Assembly (NCBI GenBank): GCA_016490735.1 | Contig: JAEMWC010001485.1 | Coordinates: 86,741 to 150,740, forward strand | Direction: 5' to 3' | DNA: 64,000 nucleotides | From: Pachyseris speciosa | Lineage: Eukaryota > Cnidaria > Anthozoa > Scleractinia > Pachyseridae | Shown: piece by piece, positions 34,767 through 46,082 of the stretch | Layout: every line of letters begins with the position of its first letter | Numbering within the stretch: the stretch's first letter is position 1 | Program-made: the position numbers and the translations under genes | Notes under the pieces: generated by a model | The model's input: the letters and a program-made list of their open reading frames with translations, nothing else | Told to the model about the DNA's origin: nothing | Databases searched by the model: none

Positions 34767-34772
34767 TTTATT
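34767..34772 (-). terminator. Poly(A) signal of locus 6
   Basis: AATAAA on the minus strand 440 nt after the stop codon, with T/G-rich sequence ('gttttcgttttgttttg') just downstream, as expected for a cleavage site. Confidence 0.65.
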
Positions 34773-35213
34773 AAAGCATCCCTCTCACAAAACGTTTGGT
34801 TTCAACAACTGACCAGAAATAGGTATTTATCATTTTGACCTGTCACTACTCTATTAAAAACCATTTTACTGCCTAAACAGATAATTTGGATCTTATTAAT
34901 GTTGGATTTTCGTGAGAGACCAGCAATGGCAGCTGAAACCTTAACCAAACAGAAGAACATAGTCCGTCTGAAAGTGTTTGAAAACTTCACAGATATCCTC
35001 GCAGCTTTACCTAAAAATTCTTCTTATTTGTTCAATCAAGCGCCAATCAGTGTTTTTTCTCCCTAGGATGGAAATTCATTCACTCAGTTATCTAAGATCG
35101 TTACATATTATCTGATTTGTAACAATAAGCGCGCTCTATAAACTACAGTATAAACATTTGAATCCCTTTTTACTCCCATTGGTCATGTTGTTTTACTGTG
35201 TACACAACTGAAC

Positions 35214-35470
35214 TCAAAAGTCCTTTGGACGTATCTTCATTTCAGACCTCTTCACAGAATAGAAGCTACTTTTCCAGTGGTACCACACCATTCCATCCCA
35301 CCTGATCTTCCCGTGGAGGTACAGACCATTCAGGTTGGAGGCGTAGCAGCCTTTGTACCACCAGGCGCCTTTATTTATCACCGCACAGTTTCTCCCGTAC
35401 TTGTCATTATCGCGATCTTTGGTGGAAAATGGCAAACCACGATGATAGCCAAGGGAATCTCCAGCGGTGC
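35214..35470 (-). CDS. Locus 6 exon 3
   Basis: Begins [18 protein letters not shown]. Variable residues are YGR after DNDK, IN after NCAV, KG after WWY, YA after the Cys and IRWD after LHGK. It ends [18 protein letters not shown] at 35214. Confidence 0.92.
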
Positions 35471-36657
35471 CTGAGAAACGAAACAAAATGCTCAAAGTTT
35501 GACCCTCATTCAGTTAGTTTCCCCTTCAACTATCCTCATTTACTCACATAGTTCAAACCTGAGCAAGATATATACTAATTAACCATGTTTAAAGTGAAGC
35601 AGTTTTGGACTCTCTGTCACATCAATTCAGTTCAAGATTGCGAAATATAATAATAATAAAAATCGTTAGTACCTGAATAGCTTCCCAAACTCAGCTGGTA
35701 TTTCGCTCTCTCGCTTGTCACAGCAAATGAACTGTACTCTGCAAATACTGTGCGCCCATGAACGTCTTCCAAATCGACGCGAAGCTTGTTTTTGCTGCTA
35801 ACAGTCAGCCGGTGAATCTTGTCCAGTCCGAGCCAAAACTCGCCGTTCAGATTGCCGAAGCCCCGTTTGTAGTCATCCCAAGCGCGGTAGAAATCTACAG
35901 AGCCGTCCCTTCTCTTCTGAAACACCGTCCAACCTCCGCCAGCTGTTTTCTGATCACAGAACACTTCAAATTCACCCAAACCATCAGGATCGATTTTGTA
36001 CACTCCGCTGATTTTGCTGCCAGACTTGTAAACCTCCGCGCAGTTCTTGTAAACTGAAAGCATTAAAAACTATCATCAAATCTCCATTGGATTACTCCTA
36101 TCTCGAGTGAAATTATTTCCAATTGTTAAACGGGTAAATAGATCGTGATAAAAAAAAGCTCTTACAACTTCAGAACGATCTTGGATTTTAGGCGTACGCT
36201 CGCTCAATTAATATAAATTTAAGTCGCGAATTTTGTTTTCAGAACCTCTGCGAAAGTATTATTGAGTCTCAAACTAAATACAATCAATTTCCACTAAAAA
36301 GAAATCTCTTAAACAACAAATTAAAATATTCCATAAACGCTGCGATGCTGAACGGGAACTCAGGGAACAAAAACTCAAATGATTCGCCAGACAAATCAAG
36401 CCTTGAAGCAAGTAAGATTACAAACCTTTTCCGCCTGAACCGCCAGTTTGGTTTCGTTGTAGCGCTCTGATCGCTTCTTTTATTTCCGCCAGTTGTTGCT
36501 CGATTTTCTTGGTGTTCGGTCCGGCGTAGAAGTAATTGTTGACATTACACTGAGCCTTTTGTCCATCGCTGTTACCTTTCGCGGGTTTCACGGTGGAGTT
36601 AGCAAGTGCCGCTACGAAAAAAGCGAACAGAACAGCTTCTAGGAAATATTTCATCAT
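35214..36657 (-). CDS. FReD locus 6: intact secreted fibrinogen-related lectin
   Basis: Join of 36426-36657, 35673-36053 and 35214-35470, 870 nt, 289 residues, phase-1 introns of 372 and 202 nt. Residues 1-19 are a signal peptide. A linker with one Cys, coiled coil [19 protein letters not shown] and NQT sequon lead to a FReD with all four core Cys, Ca-site DRDND and GAWWYKGC. The ficolin pocket His is replaced by Tyr (CYASNLNG). Promoter, both splice pairs and poly(A) signal are all present, making this the best-preserved unit in the array. Related animal lectins bind acetylated sugars on microbes; that function is inferred, not shown. The short coil suggests oligomerisation, probably trimeric. 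Confidence 0.9.
35673..36053 (-). CDS. Locus 6 exon 2
   Basis: 381 nt, [19 protein letters not shown] to SYSG, with [20 protein letters not shown] and [17 protein letters not shown] in the middle. Differs from locus 4 at only a few positions (for example HGRTVFAEY instead of HGSTAFAEY). Confidence 0.93.
36426..36657 (-). CDS. Locus 6 exon 1
   Basis: [20 protein letters not shown] signal peptide, [20 protein letters not shown] linker, coiled coil, NQTGGSGGKG and donor AAAAG|GTTTGT. Start supported by the same MMKYF start in most loci. Confidence 0.9.
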
Positions 36658-36754
36658 AAAGCGATGGACTAATTTTGGTAAAGTACAGCATCAAAAGCTT
36701 AGAGAATGATAAAATTCCACAGCCACACTAGTTACAAACTCATTTGTTTGGTCA

Positions 36755-36805
36755 GAGGCGAGATTTTTCTCGTCTCTAAAATGTACTTTAGGACGGCTTT
36801 TATCC
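36755..36805 (-). promoter_or_regulatory. Locus 6 promoter: hairpin palindrome and TATA-like box
   Basis: GAGGCGAGA-TTTT-TCTCGTCTC at 36755-36776 and GGATAAAAG (minus strand, within ATTGGATAAAAG) at 36797-36805. On the RNA strand the stem is 9 bp with one mismatch-prone position. Predicted transcription start falls at or beside the palindrome. Confidence 0.62.
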
Positions 36806-36809
36806 AATC

Positions 36810-38396
36810 AGGTAACACCACAAGCCCGTGACTCAGTTGTTTGAGTGTCGCGTGATTTTAGCGTTGCTTCCTTCGGTCTTTCATACTGTTTGTATGTGGT
36901 AAGTTTATAATATTTATTCAAGATAGAAATCGGGTATTTAGCGAAGTAAAATGCTGTTTTATTAAAATATACTGACAACGGAAACGTGAGTAAGTTGGTT
37001 TCCGTGAACAGAGTGAACCCCGCCTGGATGAGTGTCATGAGTGCATACGTTGTATGTTGGCGTATTGAACTGTTCCCTGATCATTTTGAAACTTTAAAAG
37101 CGAGCGGTTTATTTAATGTAATTGCTATGTTAGTTGAGGGAAAAAAGCTAATCTTCTAAGATTTGAGTTTGACTGGGGCTAAAAATCTTTCCAAAACACT
37201 GCTAAACACCCAAATAATTAGCAGAACGCTGAAATTGTCACAGAATTGTCGTTGACCTCATGAAAACACGTGGCCTAGTTAAATGAATGGTTTGTAGACA
37301 AACACTTGTAAAACCTCCGTTTTCATTATATTCCTAAACTGTTTATGTGAAATACTTTATCTTCATTTGTTCCTCCATTGTCCTTGTCGTGGTTAACCAC
37401 AGCCATTTAGTGCTGATCAAAGTTATTCCCTTTTACACTGACCGTAATTTCTGACCGAAGGAATGTTTCAAAAGTAAATTTTCTTTCCGCACTTGTAATC
37501 AGTATTTACAGAAGTTAACATTATGACCATGATAAAAGCCGAGCAAATGCATCTTCAGGTAAGAATCTTAAGCATATTACTCAAGTAAAACAAACGCACT
37601 GATCAGAAGTTCAGTCACTTTTCAGAACGGATAATCATTTTATCCGTAGCTCCTTGGTCGATTGTCTTCCTCTGATCGATGAGTGGGACACGCGTGTGCA
37701 GAGCTCTGAGAATAGAATGAATAAGTGTCGGCTCGAAGGCAATAAATTAAACAGGGAGCTGAAGCAACGACGCCGACAACGGCGACGAGAACGCCACAAA
37801 ACAATTAGTCTGATGAGCAAAAACAATCGTTCTGCATGTGGGTTTTGTCGTTCACTGCAAAACAACAAGGCGACAACGCCGAACCGGTGAATGTTTACAT
37901 GGTAAACGAGACCACATGACGGCGAAAGCTTAGAGCCAATCTCCTCAAGATATTTTCTGGAAAGCTCAGGTTATTTCACAGGAGGTACGAGCTTCTTAAA
38001 AGCCCGAAGTAGTTACCAACACTTTAGTTTATATTTTGAAATGCCATTGTCCAGAGTTTTGTCAGCGTTTTCTTCGTGGTTCGTACTAAATGATAATCAG
38101 TGAATCCATAAACAACTTGCGCGAAACAGGACAACGTTTTCCAAAGTTTCCAAGTTATTCTTACCTCAAAGTTGTGTCAACCTTTGTAGAAATAACCACC
38201 GGTCAGTTGTAAACTTGCTTGTTCACGGCTGAAGTTCATTCCCACAAACCATTGCAAGTTGACATCGAATCCAAGGACCGCTCGCAAACTGCGTGCAAAT
38301 TATTTGAAAGCATTTGTAAACATTTCCCACCATGTGCGCTTGATTAGAGGTCGCAACAAAACATCAAACATGTAATATCACTTAACGACGACCATT
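36810..38396. repeat. 5'-flank block of locus 6
   Basis: Matches the flank of locus 3 (15045-16230) most closely, in the same order, and the general block of the other loci. No gene supported. Confidence 0.65.
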
Positions 38397-39043
38397 AAGG
38401 CCCCGTCCACATTGATGCGTTTTCAAAAGTATACGCATCAATAGAACCGCGTCCACACTACCGTTTTCGCGGCGATTTCAGTTATCCAAATCAAAACCAA
38501 ATCGAATCAATATATTTAAACTCGATAGAGTGGGGAGTGGTTGCCCAATCTCCCAAGCCTGGGGCTCACGTGTTAAACGTTCGAGCATTCCGGATCGGAT
38601 TGGAATTTAGAAGTGTAGGTTGCTGAGTAAAGGGGAAAACCGGAGTACCCGGAGAAATACTCTCGCTAAAGCTAAATGACATAATATGACGTCGCTAAAC
38701 TATAGAAACCAAGATAAGATTTAATAGAGCAAAGTTAAGCTCCAGGAAAGCATATTTTCAACCGCCATGTTTGTTTTAGAAAGGACGCGAAGCTTGGGTA
38801 GAAGTTGCGTGTACGGATGACGTAAGCGTTTTAATTTCGATGCGTTTTCACCTATCCACACGAGAAACGAGGCGTTTTTAAAATGATGCGTTTTTTAAAG
38901 GCTCCACTTTTGAAACCGTTTTCAAAAGTCTTCGTTTTCATCAGCGCTTTTGAGCGTTTTAGTGTCAGACGATAGGCGAAAACACATCAAAACGCATGCC
39001 GGCGTTTTCAAACGAAAACGCATTACCGTGGATGGGGCCTAAG
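38397..39043. mobile_element. TIR element (AGGCCCC termini) with nested SINE-like piece
   Basis: Left terminus AGGCCCCGTCCAC and right terminus mirrored as GTGGATGGGGCCT; both are followed inwards by ATGCGTTTTC motifs, which recur inside. The stretch 38495-38665 is related to the SINE at 46585-46852 ('gagtggttgcccaatctccc', 'gcattccggatcg') and appears to have landed inside this element. Confidence 0.65.
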
Positions 39044-39049
39044 CCTCGT

Positions 39050-39530
39050 TACTTACGTGTAAACCCACGGATAACTGAATAAGATTCTCCAGAAAGTACA
39101 AAATATGTTAACTCAGTGTTGTCCTCACGGACACAGGAGGGTTCAGATGGACGAATGGGGTGGGGGGGGGGGGGTGGGGAGGAGATGGGAGTCCTTCTTG
39201 GAGTTTGGTGGGGAAATGCAAATGTCTGTGAAACATCGTAAATAATAACCAGATCTTCAATAGCTTTGATTCAATTAAAATTTCAGTTTTGCTTTCAATT
39301 TTTCCTCACACAATTTACGCTGCTTTTATTTGAGTGAATACATCTTTTTCAAATCTTTCTCTCGCCCTAATATTCCCTTCAGCGAACTACCCGGGCTTAT
39401 TTTTGTGGTTCATGTTTCCCAGCACATTAGTTCGTATATACCTCTTTCACAGACCTATCAGATTGTAAAGAAAACGTAAATAATATAGCTTACTAAAACG
39501 CAACAAAAACACAGATAAATTCTTTCATCT
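39050..39530. repeat. 3'-flank block of locus 7
   Basis: Contains the 'cctcacggacacaggagggttc' segment, a G-run at 39161-39176, 'cagatcttcaatagctttga' and 'cccgggcttatttttgtggt', in the family order. No gene seen. Confidence 0.6.
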
Positions 39531-39536
39531 AGGACT

Positions 39537-39542
39537 TTTATT
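39537..39542 (-). terminator. Poly(A) signal of locus 7
   Basis: AATAAA on the minus strand about 455 nt after the stop codon. Confidence 0.55.
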
Positions 39543-39994
39543 AAAGCATCCTTCTTACAAAAGGTTTGGAATGAACATAACTAACCAAAAACAAACGTAA
39601 TTTTGACGAAACCCGTAGCTACTTCCTTAAGACCTGTTTTACTGCTCAAACAGATGATTCTGACCTAGCTTTTCACAGTTGAACTGAGAGACCAGCAATG
39701 GCAACCGCAACGCTAAAATATGAATTTTGTCTGAATTTCTTCGAAATTTCACATACATCCTCGCCGATTTCCTTAAAAACCTGTCTCGCTCATTTGCTAA
39801 ATGCTGGTCGCCCATTAGACTAATCAATGATTTCCCTTTCTAGGGGGAAAGGTCAGTCCCTTATCTAAAATCATTAGAAATTTACTGATTTAAACATTAA
39901 GCGCTCTCAAAACTACAGAAAAGGTACCCTTTGTACTCCTATAAGCTGTCTAATCCCCTTGGTTAGGCTGTTTCATTAAGTACACTACTCTGAC

Positions 39995-40257
39995 TCAAAA
40001 GTCCTTTGGACGTATCTTCATCTCGGCCCTTTTAACAGAGTACCATTTTTTTTTCCAGGTGAACCAAAACACTCCTTTCTTACTGATCTTACCATGGAGG
40101 TACAGACCATTCAGATTGGAATCACCACATTTGTGGTACCACCACGCGCCATTATACCACCCGGTATGCGCACAGGAGAGGGAGAACTTGTCATTATCGC
40201 GATCCTTGGTGGTAAATGGCATCCCACGATGCGATCCGAGGGAATCACCAGCAGTGC
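39995..40257 (-). CDS. Locus 7 exon 3 (open)
   Basis: [18 protein letters not shown], Ca-site DRDND, then SCAHTGWYNGAWWY with two extra residues relative to locus 6. The Asn before the first pocket Cys is Ser, and Gly-Asp follows the second Cys. It ends [18 protein letters not shown]. Confidence 0.85.
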
Positions 40258-40451
40258 CTAAAATGAAAACGGAAAAAATATTTATTGCTTTACCCTTAAA
40301 AAGCCCGCAATGAATATCATAAACGAAACGCGCGAGCAAGCTTGTTACCTCATTCCACATGTTTTAACTTGTTTTCTCACTGCCCACTTACTGTCGGTTC
40401 CATTCGGTTCGCTACTGTGCTCACTTACTCATGCCCTTACTCTTTTACACG

Positions 40452-40875
40452 CCCAGTTGGGGGGGGGGGGGGGGGGAGGGGGTTACTCCCTTATTTGGGC
40501 TATATAGGTATGTGCGGCCCCAAAGGGTATGGTTTTTTGGCCGTTTTGGTCTGAAATAGGGTATCAGTTTTGACCATTTTGGTCTGAAATAGGGAATGGT
40601 TTGTGCACTCTAGTCTTGAATTGAGTGTTTTTTTTAGAAGAAGCTACTTCTTCATCATTAAGCGATATAAACACCATCAACAAAAGCCCTTTTTTGTCTT
40701 TTAATGATGTTTACGCCAACTGTGTACGTGAAATAGGTCTGAAATAGGATATCAAATTTCTGTTCAGGTCTGAAATAGGGTAGGGAAAATAGCAGATTTT
40801 GGTCTGAAATAGGGTAAGGGTTTCAGGAAGCGGGCCGCACACCCCCACCCAAATTTTCTGGGAGTACCCCCCGGG
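40452..40875. mobile_element. hAT-like MITE in intron 2 of locus 7
   Basis: Flanked by 8-nt direct repeats TTTACACG (40444-40451 and 40876-40883). Inverted ends carry a G-run, TACTCCC and GTGCGGCCC. The interior repeats GGTCTGAAATAGGG about five times. Confidence 0.75.
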
Positions 40876-41046
40876 TTTACACGTCATCGCGGAGTGAAGT
40901 AGAGCTGCCTAGAAAACTGCTTTTTATTTCTGAATACTTCAGTCCGTTTCTTGAGGAAATATAGAGTTTTTCAGACGGATAAACGTTTTAGTAAACGAAT
41001 TGTAGCTAACATTTCGGAATTACCGTATGAAAAAAAAGAAGCGCAC

Positions 41047-41427
41047 CTGAATAGCTTCCCAAACTCAGCTGATATTTCGCTCTCTCGCTTGTCACAGCAA
41101 ATGAACTGTACTCTGCAAATGCTCCGCTCCCATGAAGGTCTTCCAAATCGACGCGAAGCTTGTTTTTCCTGCTAACAGTCAGCCGGTGAATCTTGTCCAG
41201 TCCGAGCCAAAACTCGCCGTTCAGATTACCGAAGCCCCGTTTGTAGTCATCCCAAGCGCGGTAGAAATCTACAGAGCCGTCTATTCTCTTCTGAAACACC
41301 GTCCAACCTCCACCAGCTGTTTTCTGATCACAGAACACTTCAAATTCACCCAAACCATCAGGATCGATTTTGTACACTCCGCTGATTTTGCTACCAGACT
41401 TGTAAACCTCCGCGCAGTTCTTGTGAG
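41047..41427 (-). CDS. Locus 7 exon 2 (open)
   Basis: 381 nt, starts [18 protein letters not shown], carries QKRIDGS instead of QKRRDGS and HGSGAFAEY, and ends SYSG. Donor TTCAG|GTGCGC, also used in locus 9. Confidence 0.87.
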
Positions 41428-41993
41428 CTGAAATTGTTAAAAGATATAGTCATCATGATACCCCTTCAATTCACTCCTATCCCATGTGGGACTAAATCAT
41501 ATTTAGAGCAAGAAGGACATTTGGGTGTAGATGAACAAATCTAACACTGAGCTGATTGAATTTTAGAGCGCGAACGCATTTGCAATTGTTTTGTCTTTTT
41601 TGCCCTCTACACTGCAGAGCCGTTTCTTAGTAACAAGATTGTTAAGTCAGGGCTGAATAGGAGCCTTCTAGAAAGTAGATTGGGCGAAGAATTGTAGTCA
41701 ACAAAAGTTTTGGAATGGAACACAGTGTAAAGGCAGGGTGTTTTATTTTATTATTTGCGATTACTTGGCGTCAGTCGCAGTTCACTGTTATTCGGATCTA
41801 TGTACCGCTGTAAGGCCGAAAACGATTTATTGAAAATTAATCTTTTCATTAAGGAGCGATATCTTCAATCATACTTTCATGTTTGAGGAAATACACAAAT
41901 GAAAACGCGAACTCATGCTTAATGTTAAGAGGAAAATGCAGTAAGAAAAAACAACTCTCTTCGTATCATATTAAAACGAGCTCTGTTACTAAC

Positions 41994-42226
41994 CTCTTCC
42001 ACTTGAACCGCCGGTTTGCTTTCTTTGTAGTGCTCTGATCGCTTCTTTTATTTCCGCCAGTTGTTGCTCGATTTTCTTGGTGTTCGGTCCGGCGTAGAAG
42101 TAATTGTTCACATTGGCACTGAGCCTTTTGTCCATCGCTGTTACCTTTCGCGGGTTTTACGGTGGAGTTAGCAAGTGCCGCTACGAAAACAGCGAACAGA
42201 ACAGCTTCGAGGAAATATTTCATCAT
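41994..42226 (-). pseudogene. Locus 7 exon 1 (+1 frameshift)
   Basis: Signal peptide [20 protein letters not shown] and linker are normal up to KAQC; one inserted base near 42114 shifts the frame. The donor is AAGAG|GTTAGT, shared with locus 9. Confidence 0.82.
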
Positions 42227-42309
42227 AAACCGGTGGACTGATTTGGGAAACGTTTAGAGAACCATAAAATTCCCAAGCCACACTAGTTACAAACTCGTTT
42301 GTTTGATCA

Positions 42310-42359
42310 GAGGCGAGATTTTCTCGTCTCTAAAATGTACTTTAGGACGGATTTTATCC
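42310..42359 (-). promoter_or_regulatory. Locus 7 promoter: hairpin palindrome and TATA-like box
   Basis: GAGGCGAGA-TTT-TCTCGTCTC at 42310-42330 (loop one T shorter than elsewhere) and GGATAAAAT (minus strand) at 42351-42359. Confidence 0.58.
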
Positions 42360-43257
42360 AATTAAGTAACACCACGAGCCCGTGACTCAGTTCTTGAGAG
42401 TTGCGTGATTTTAGGTCTTTCTACTGTTTGTATGTGGTCAGCGTATAATATTTAGTCAAACAAGAAATCTGGTATTCGGCGAAACATGCTTCTGTTAAAC
42501 TAAAATAATGCTGACAAAGAAAATGCGAGTAAGTTGGTCTCCGTGAACAGAGCGAACCTCGCCTGGATGAGTGCATACGTTGTATGTTGTCGTATTGAAA
42601 TGTTCAACAATCGCGCGGCTTTGACTGTAAATATACAATGTGTTTGATTTCGTTGCTTTATTGGCTGAAGAAAAATCGACTGGTCTTCTAAGATTTGCTT
42701 CTGACTGGAGCTGAAAATCTTTCAACACTGCTGAGAACTTAAAAGTAGTTGAATGCTGAAATTGGCACAGAATTGTCGTGTATCCAGTGATGAAACGAAG
42801 ATGTGGCTTGGTTAAATAAATGCTTTGTAGACAGTCGCTTGTCAAGTTTCTCCGTTTTCAATTGTGACTAAGGCAACGAATTCATAAAGTGATCTTGTTA
42901 AACACTTCATATTCATTCGTTCCACCAAGAGAAAATGAGATCATTTCCTCTTCGTTTCACCGTATCCCATTGGCCTCTGCATTGTTCCAGATAAGACGGG
43001 GTTCTCGGGTCAAAAACCCTACAAGGTCAGCTACATGACCCGACAAATTAATAGAAAATTTGTAATGGTTTGTTGTAAGCACTGGAAATTTAACCCGATG
43101 GAATTCTTTGTTGACACCCTGCCTTAAAATCCTATCTAGAACCCTGCTCTGTTCCCGTAGTTTACCATGGCCATTTAGTACTGACGAAACTTATTCCTTT
43201 CAGTTAACTGAAGGAATGTTTCAAATGTAAATTTTCTTTCCACACAGAAGTTTTATA

Positions 43258-44159
43258 CACCTAATGCAAATATGGCGGACCACTCGGTCGGCGCCCGGGA
43301 CGAGCTACATGAAATCGAGGCTAGTCAGGCCTTGCTGTTTTGTTTTGCAGAAAAGTCTCGGTTCGATGAAGATTCGCTTTGCCTACGAGTCGCTGTTTCT
43401 GAATTTCTCGAGAAAGGATAAAAATCTTCCACCATTCACCTCTAAGGGAAAATAGTGGATTAATGCAATTCGCTGAGACGAAGAAAAGGAAGTTCACGAT
43501 CGCCGCGGGAACTAAAGTTTGTTCGCTACATCATTTCAGGATAGATCTTAGAAAAATCGGTTAAATGACGAGCTTATGTGGTGTCTGGTGGTGTTCCAAC
43601 ATGATTTGCATGGCCAGTACCTTCCCCAAGGGAAAGAGAAGCTCCTCTCGAAAGACATCCTCTGTCCCAATAGAAGAAGTTTTTTTTAAACCCATCCGCG
43701 TCCAATCGCACGGAATTGCACGAAACAAATACTACGGTGTAATAGCCAAGCGAATGAACTTCAACTGCCCCGTCTTTGAAACCAGTAAAAGCATTGAGCC
43801 AAACAACAACGACTTGTAGGTAAATGCGATCGCTTACACATTTTCTAAGATCTACCAGGCTCAACTTAAACAGTTCCTTCGGCGATCGTGAACTCCTTTC
43901 CATCGTCAGTTTTCCCCTCAGAGGCGAACGGGGAAACTGAAGAAAAAACACTTTCTCTTCTGTAGAAGATTTCACTCCCTTCTGGTGGCATTCAGGAACA
44001 CAAAAACGCGTAGGGATGGCGAAACAAAACGAACCAAATCGACGACGAAGAAAGACGTTCTGGAGATGTCAAAACAAAACAACGAAGCCTGAATAGCGTC
44101 GCTTTCATGCGACTCGTCCCATGCGCCGACCCAGTGGTCCGCCATATTTGCATTCGGTG
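43258..44159. mobile_element. TA-flanked element with long inverted termini
   Basis: Ends CACC(T/G)AATGCAAATATGG are inverted copies, flanked by TA on both sides (43256-43257 and 44160-44161). The inverted similarity extends, with growing divergence, for roughly 250 nt on each side ('gttcacgatcgccg' near 43492 and, inverted, near 43880). ORFs inside (84 and 133 residues) match nothing I recognise. Confidence 0.72.
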
Positions 44160-44317
44160 TATTACATAACATTATGACCATGATAAAAGAAGAGCACTGC
44201 ATGCAGCTTCATGTAACTACTCCAGTAAAATAAACGCACTGGTCAGAAGTTCAGTCACTTTCCAGAACAGATAATCATTTTATCCGTAGCTCCTTGGTCG
44301 ATTGTCTTTCTCTAATA

Positions 44318-44796
44318 TATGGTTGCACGGTTATTGTCGCCATATTAACTGAGAGGCAAACACAGCTAAATTACAGTTAATGTATGGGATTTTGACCGAC
44401 TTTGAACCGCTGTAACGCCGCTAAAAAGAGGCGGATTTTCAGCATTTGCCACTACTTTTAACGGTTTTATTGATATTGTTCATTCAACAGAAAATAAGGC
44501 CTTTAACGAAGGTACAACGTCCGTAAATTAGAATTATAAATCTTCTAATGCGTCTTCTAAATTCGCGGTTATTTGCATAATTTTGATTAGAGAGTTTTGT
44601 AGGAATCTGTTCTTTATACTTCATGAAAATAATGTCAGTACAAATGTCTTTTGAAAGATATTTTCGCTGTGGACATCCGCCTCTTTGTAGCGATGTTGCA
44701 GCGGTTCAAAGTCGATCAAAATCCTATATACATTTACCGTAATTTTAGCCGCGTTTGCCCCCAAGTTAATATGGCGCCAATAACCGTGGAACCATC
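44318..44796. mobile_element. TA-flanked MITE with arms of about 115 nt
   Basis: Flanked by TA (44316-44317, 44797-44798). Arms begin ATGGTTSCACGGTTATTG and include GCCGCCTCTTT at their inner ends. The empty site is seen in other copies as 'tctttctctgattgacgag'. One arm alone recurs at 46083-46210. Confidence 0.8.
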
Positions 44797-45364
44797 TATT
44801 GACGAGTGGGACACGAATGTGCAGAGTTCTGACAATGGCCGTTGAATCCGTGTCGGCTTGAAAGCGAGAAACAAAATGGAGAGCTGAAAAAATGACGCCG
44901 GTAACGGCGACGAGAACGCCACGAAAACAATTAGTGTGGTGAGCAAAACAATTGCTCTGCACGTGCATTTTGTCGTTCACTACAAAACAAGGCGACAACG
45001 CCAAACTGAATTTTTACATGGTAAAAGAGAGCACACGACGGCGAAAGTGTTGCGCCATTCTCCTCAAGTTCATTCCTGTATATTTCAGGGTTTTTTCACT
45101 GAAGGTGCCACCTTCTTAAAACCACGCAGTAGTTACCAAGACGTTAGTTTATATTTGAAATGCCGTTTTACAGACTTTTGTCAGCGTTTTCTTCGTGGTT
45201 CGTACTCGGTGATAATCAGTGAATCAATTAACATATTTGGGCGAAAAAGGACAACGTTTTCCAAAGTTTCCAAGTTATTCTTACCTCAAAGTTGTAGTGA
45301 TCAGTCGTTATTGTCAACCTTTGTAGAAAGTTCTTCCCTTAAACCACTTTTCTGTGAACCAAAC

Positions 45365-45576
45365 AATCTCGTACCAAGAGTCCTCAGGCTCTTTGGCCAG
45401 CGGTTAGTCGCCAGGAAAAACTCTGGGATAATGGAGAAAAAATCCAATTTTTTGATTGGTTGGCCCGTAACGGCTTCCATTGTTTTACCCCAGATTTTCT
45501 GGCGGTACTTTATCCCAGAGTCTCTCCTGGCGACTAACCGCTGGCCAAAGAGCCTGAGGACTCTGAGTACGAGATT
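45365..45576. repeat. Foldback repeat (arms of about 65 nt)
   Basis: Left arm from 'aatctcgtac' through 'ctttggccagcggttagtcg' is mirrored by 'cgactaaccgctggccaaag' through 'gtacgagatt'. Near-perfect arms; loop around 45440-45500. Confidence 0.88.
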
Positions 45577-46082
45577 GTGAACCAAACGATCACCTCCGGT
45601 CAGTAAAACAAAGCAAAACAAAGTGTCTGTAAGCAATGCAAGTTGACCTCAAAGAACAAAATGCGTGTATTTTCTACCAAAAAAAAAAGGTAAACAGTTA
45701 AAATCTAAGTTGGTAATACATGTACGCTTTAATCTAACGAGTAGCAACTATTAAAGTTACTGGCCGCAATCTTTCGGTTTATAAAGTTGGAAGGAAAACG
45801 TCAAGAGAATTGATATTTGACTTCAAGCCCGTTTCTCTAGATTGTTTCTTGGATCTGTTTTATCCCTGTTTCTCAGAGTTTTGCTTCTCGTATTCAGCGC
45901 CTTCGCATCAAACGCACAAAACAAAACAAAACAAAAAACAAACCCCAAAACACAAAACTCTCGCATAACCAAGGATGCAGGGAACGAGATAACGGTTCGC
46001 CACATTAGTATTGTTTCAAACGTGATTTCAATCGTCTCTGTTTCTGAGGAAGCTATTGTTTAACTTTCTCTTTTGATTAATA

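Larger units (their letters stand above)
39995..42226 (-). pseudogene. FReD locus 7 (single exon 1 frameshift; otherwise complete)
   Basis: Exons 41994-42226, 41047-41427 and 39995-40257. Exons 2 and 3 are fully open and spliceable (donors GTTAGT and GTGCGC, acceptors TTTCAG-like and TTTTAG). Exon 1 has one extra base near 42114, where QCNVNNYFY becomes QCQCEQLLL, and the frame stays wrong to the donor, so exon 2 would be misread. This could be a very young pseudogene, an inactive allele or a sequencing error. The pocket half is the most unusual of the array: SCAHTGWYNGAWWYHKCGDS. If the frame were intact in other individuals it would be a lectin of about 291 residues. Confidence 0.75.
42360..46080. 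repeat. 5'-flank block of locus 7, with three insertions
   Basis: Same block as upstream of locus 9 (57164-59130) and locus 4. It is interrupted by small DNA at 42980-43146 (between direct repeats CTCTG), the element 43258-44159, the element 44318-44796 and the foldback 45365-45576. Confidence 0.6.

Noticed and set aside
43565..43819. Cys-containing 84-residue ORF considered as a THAP-like zinc finger
   Set aside because: It has two early Cys and an FPK motif but lacks the later C-x2-H and other landmark residues, so I do not name it.
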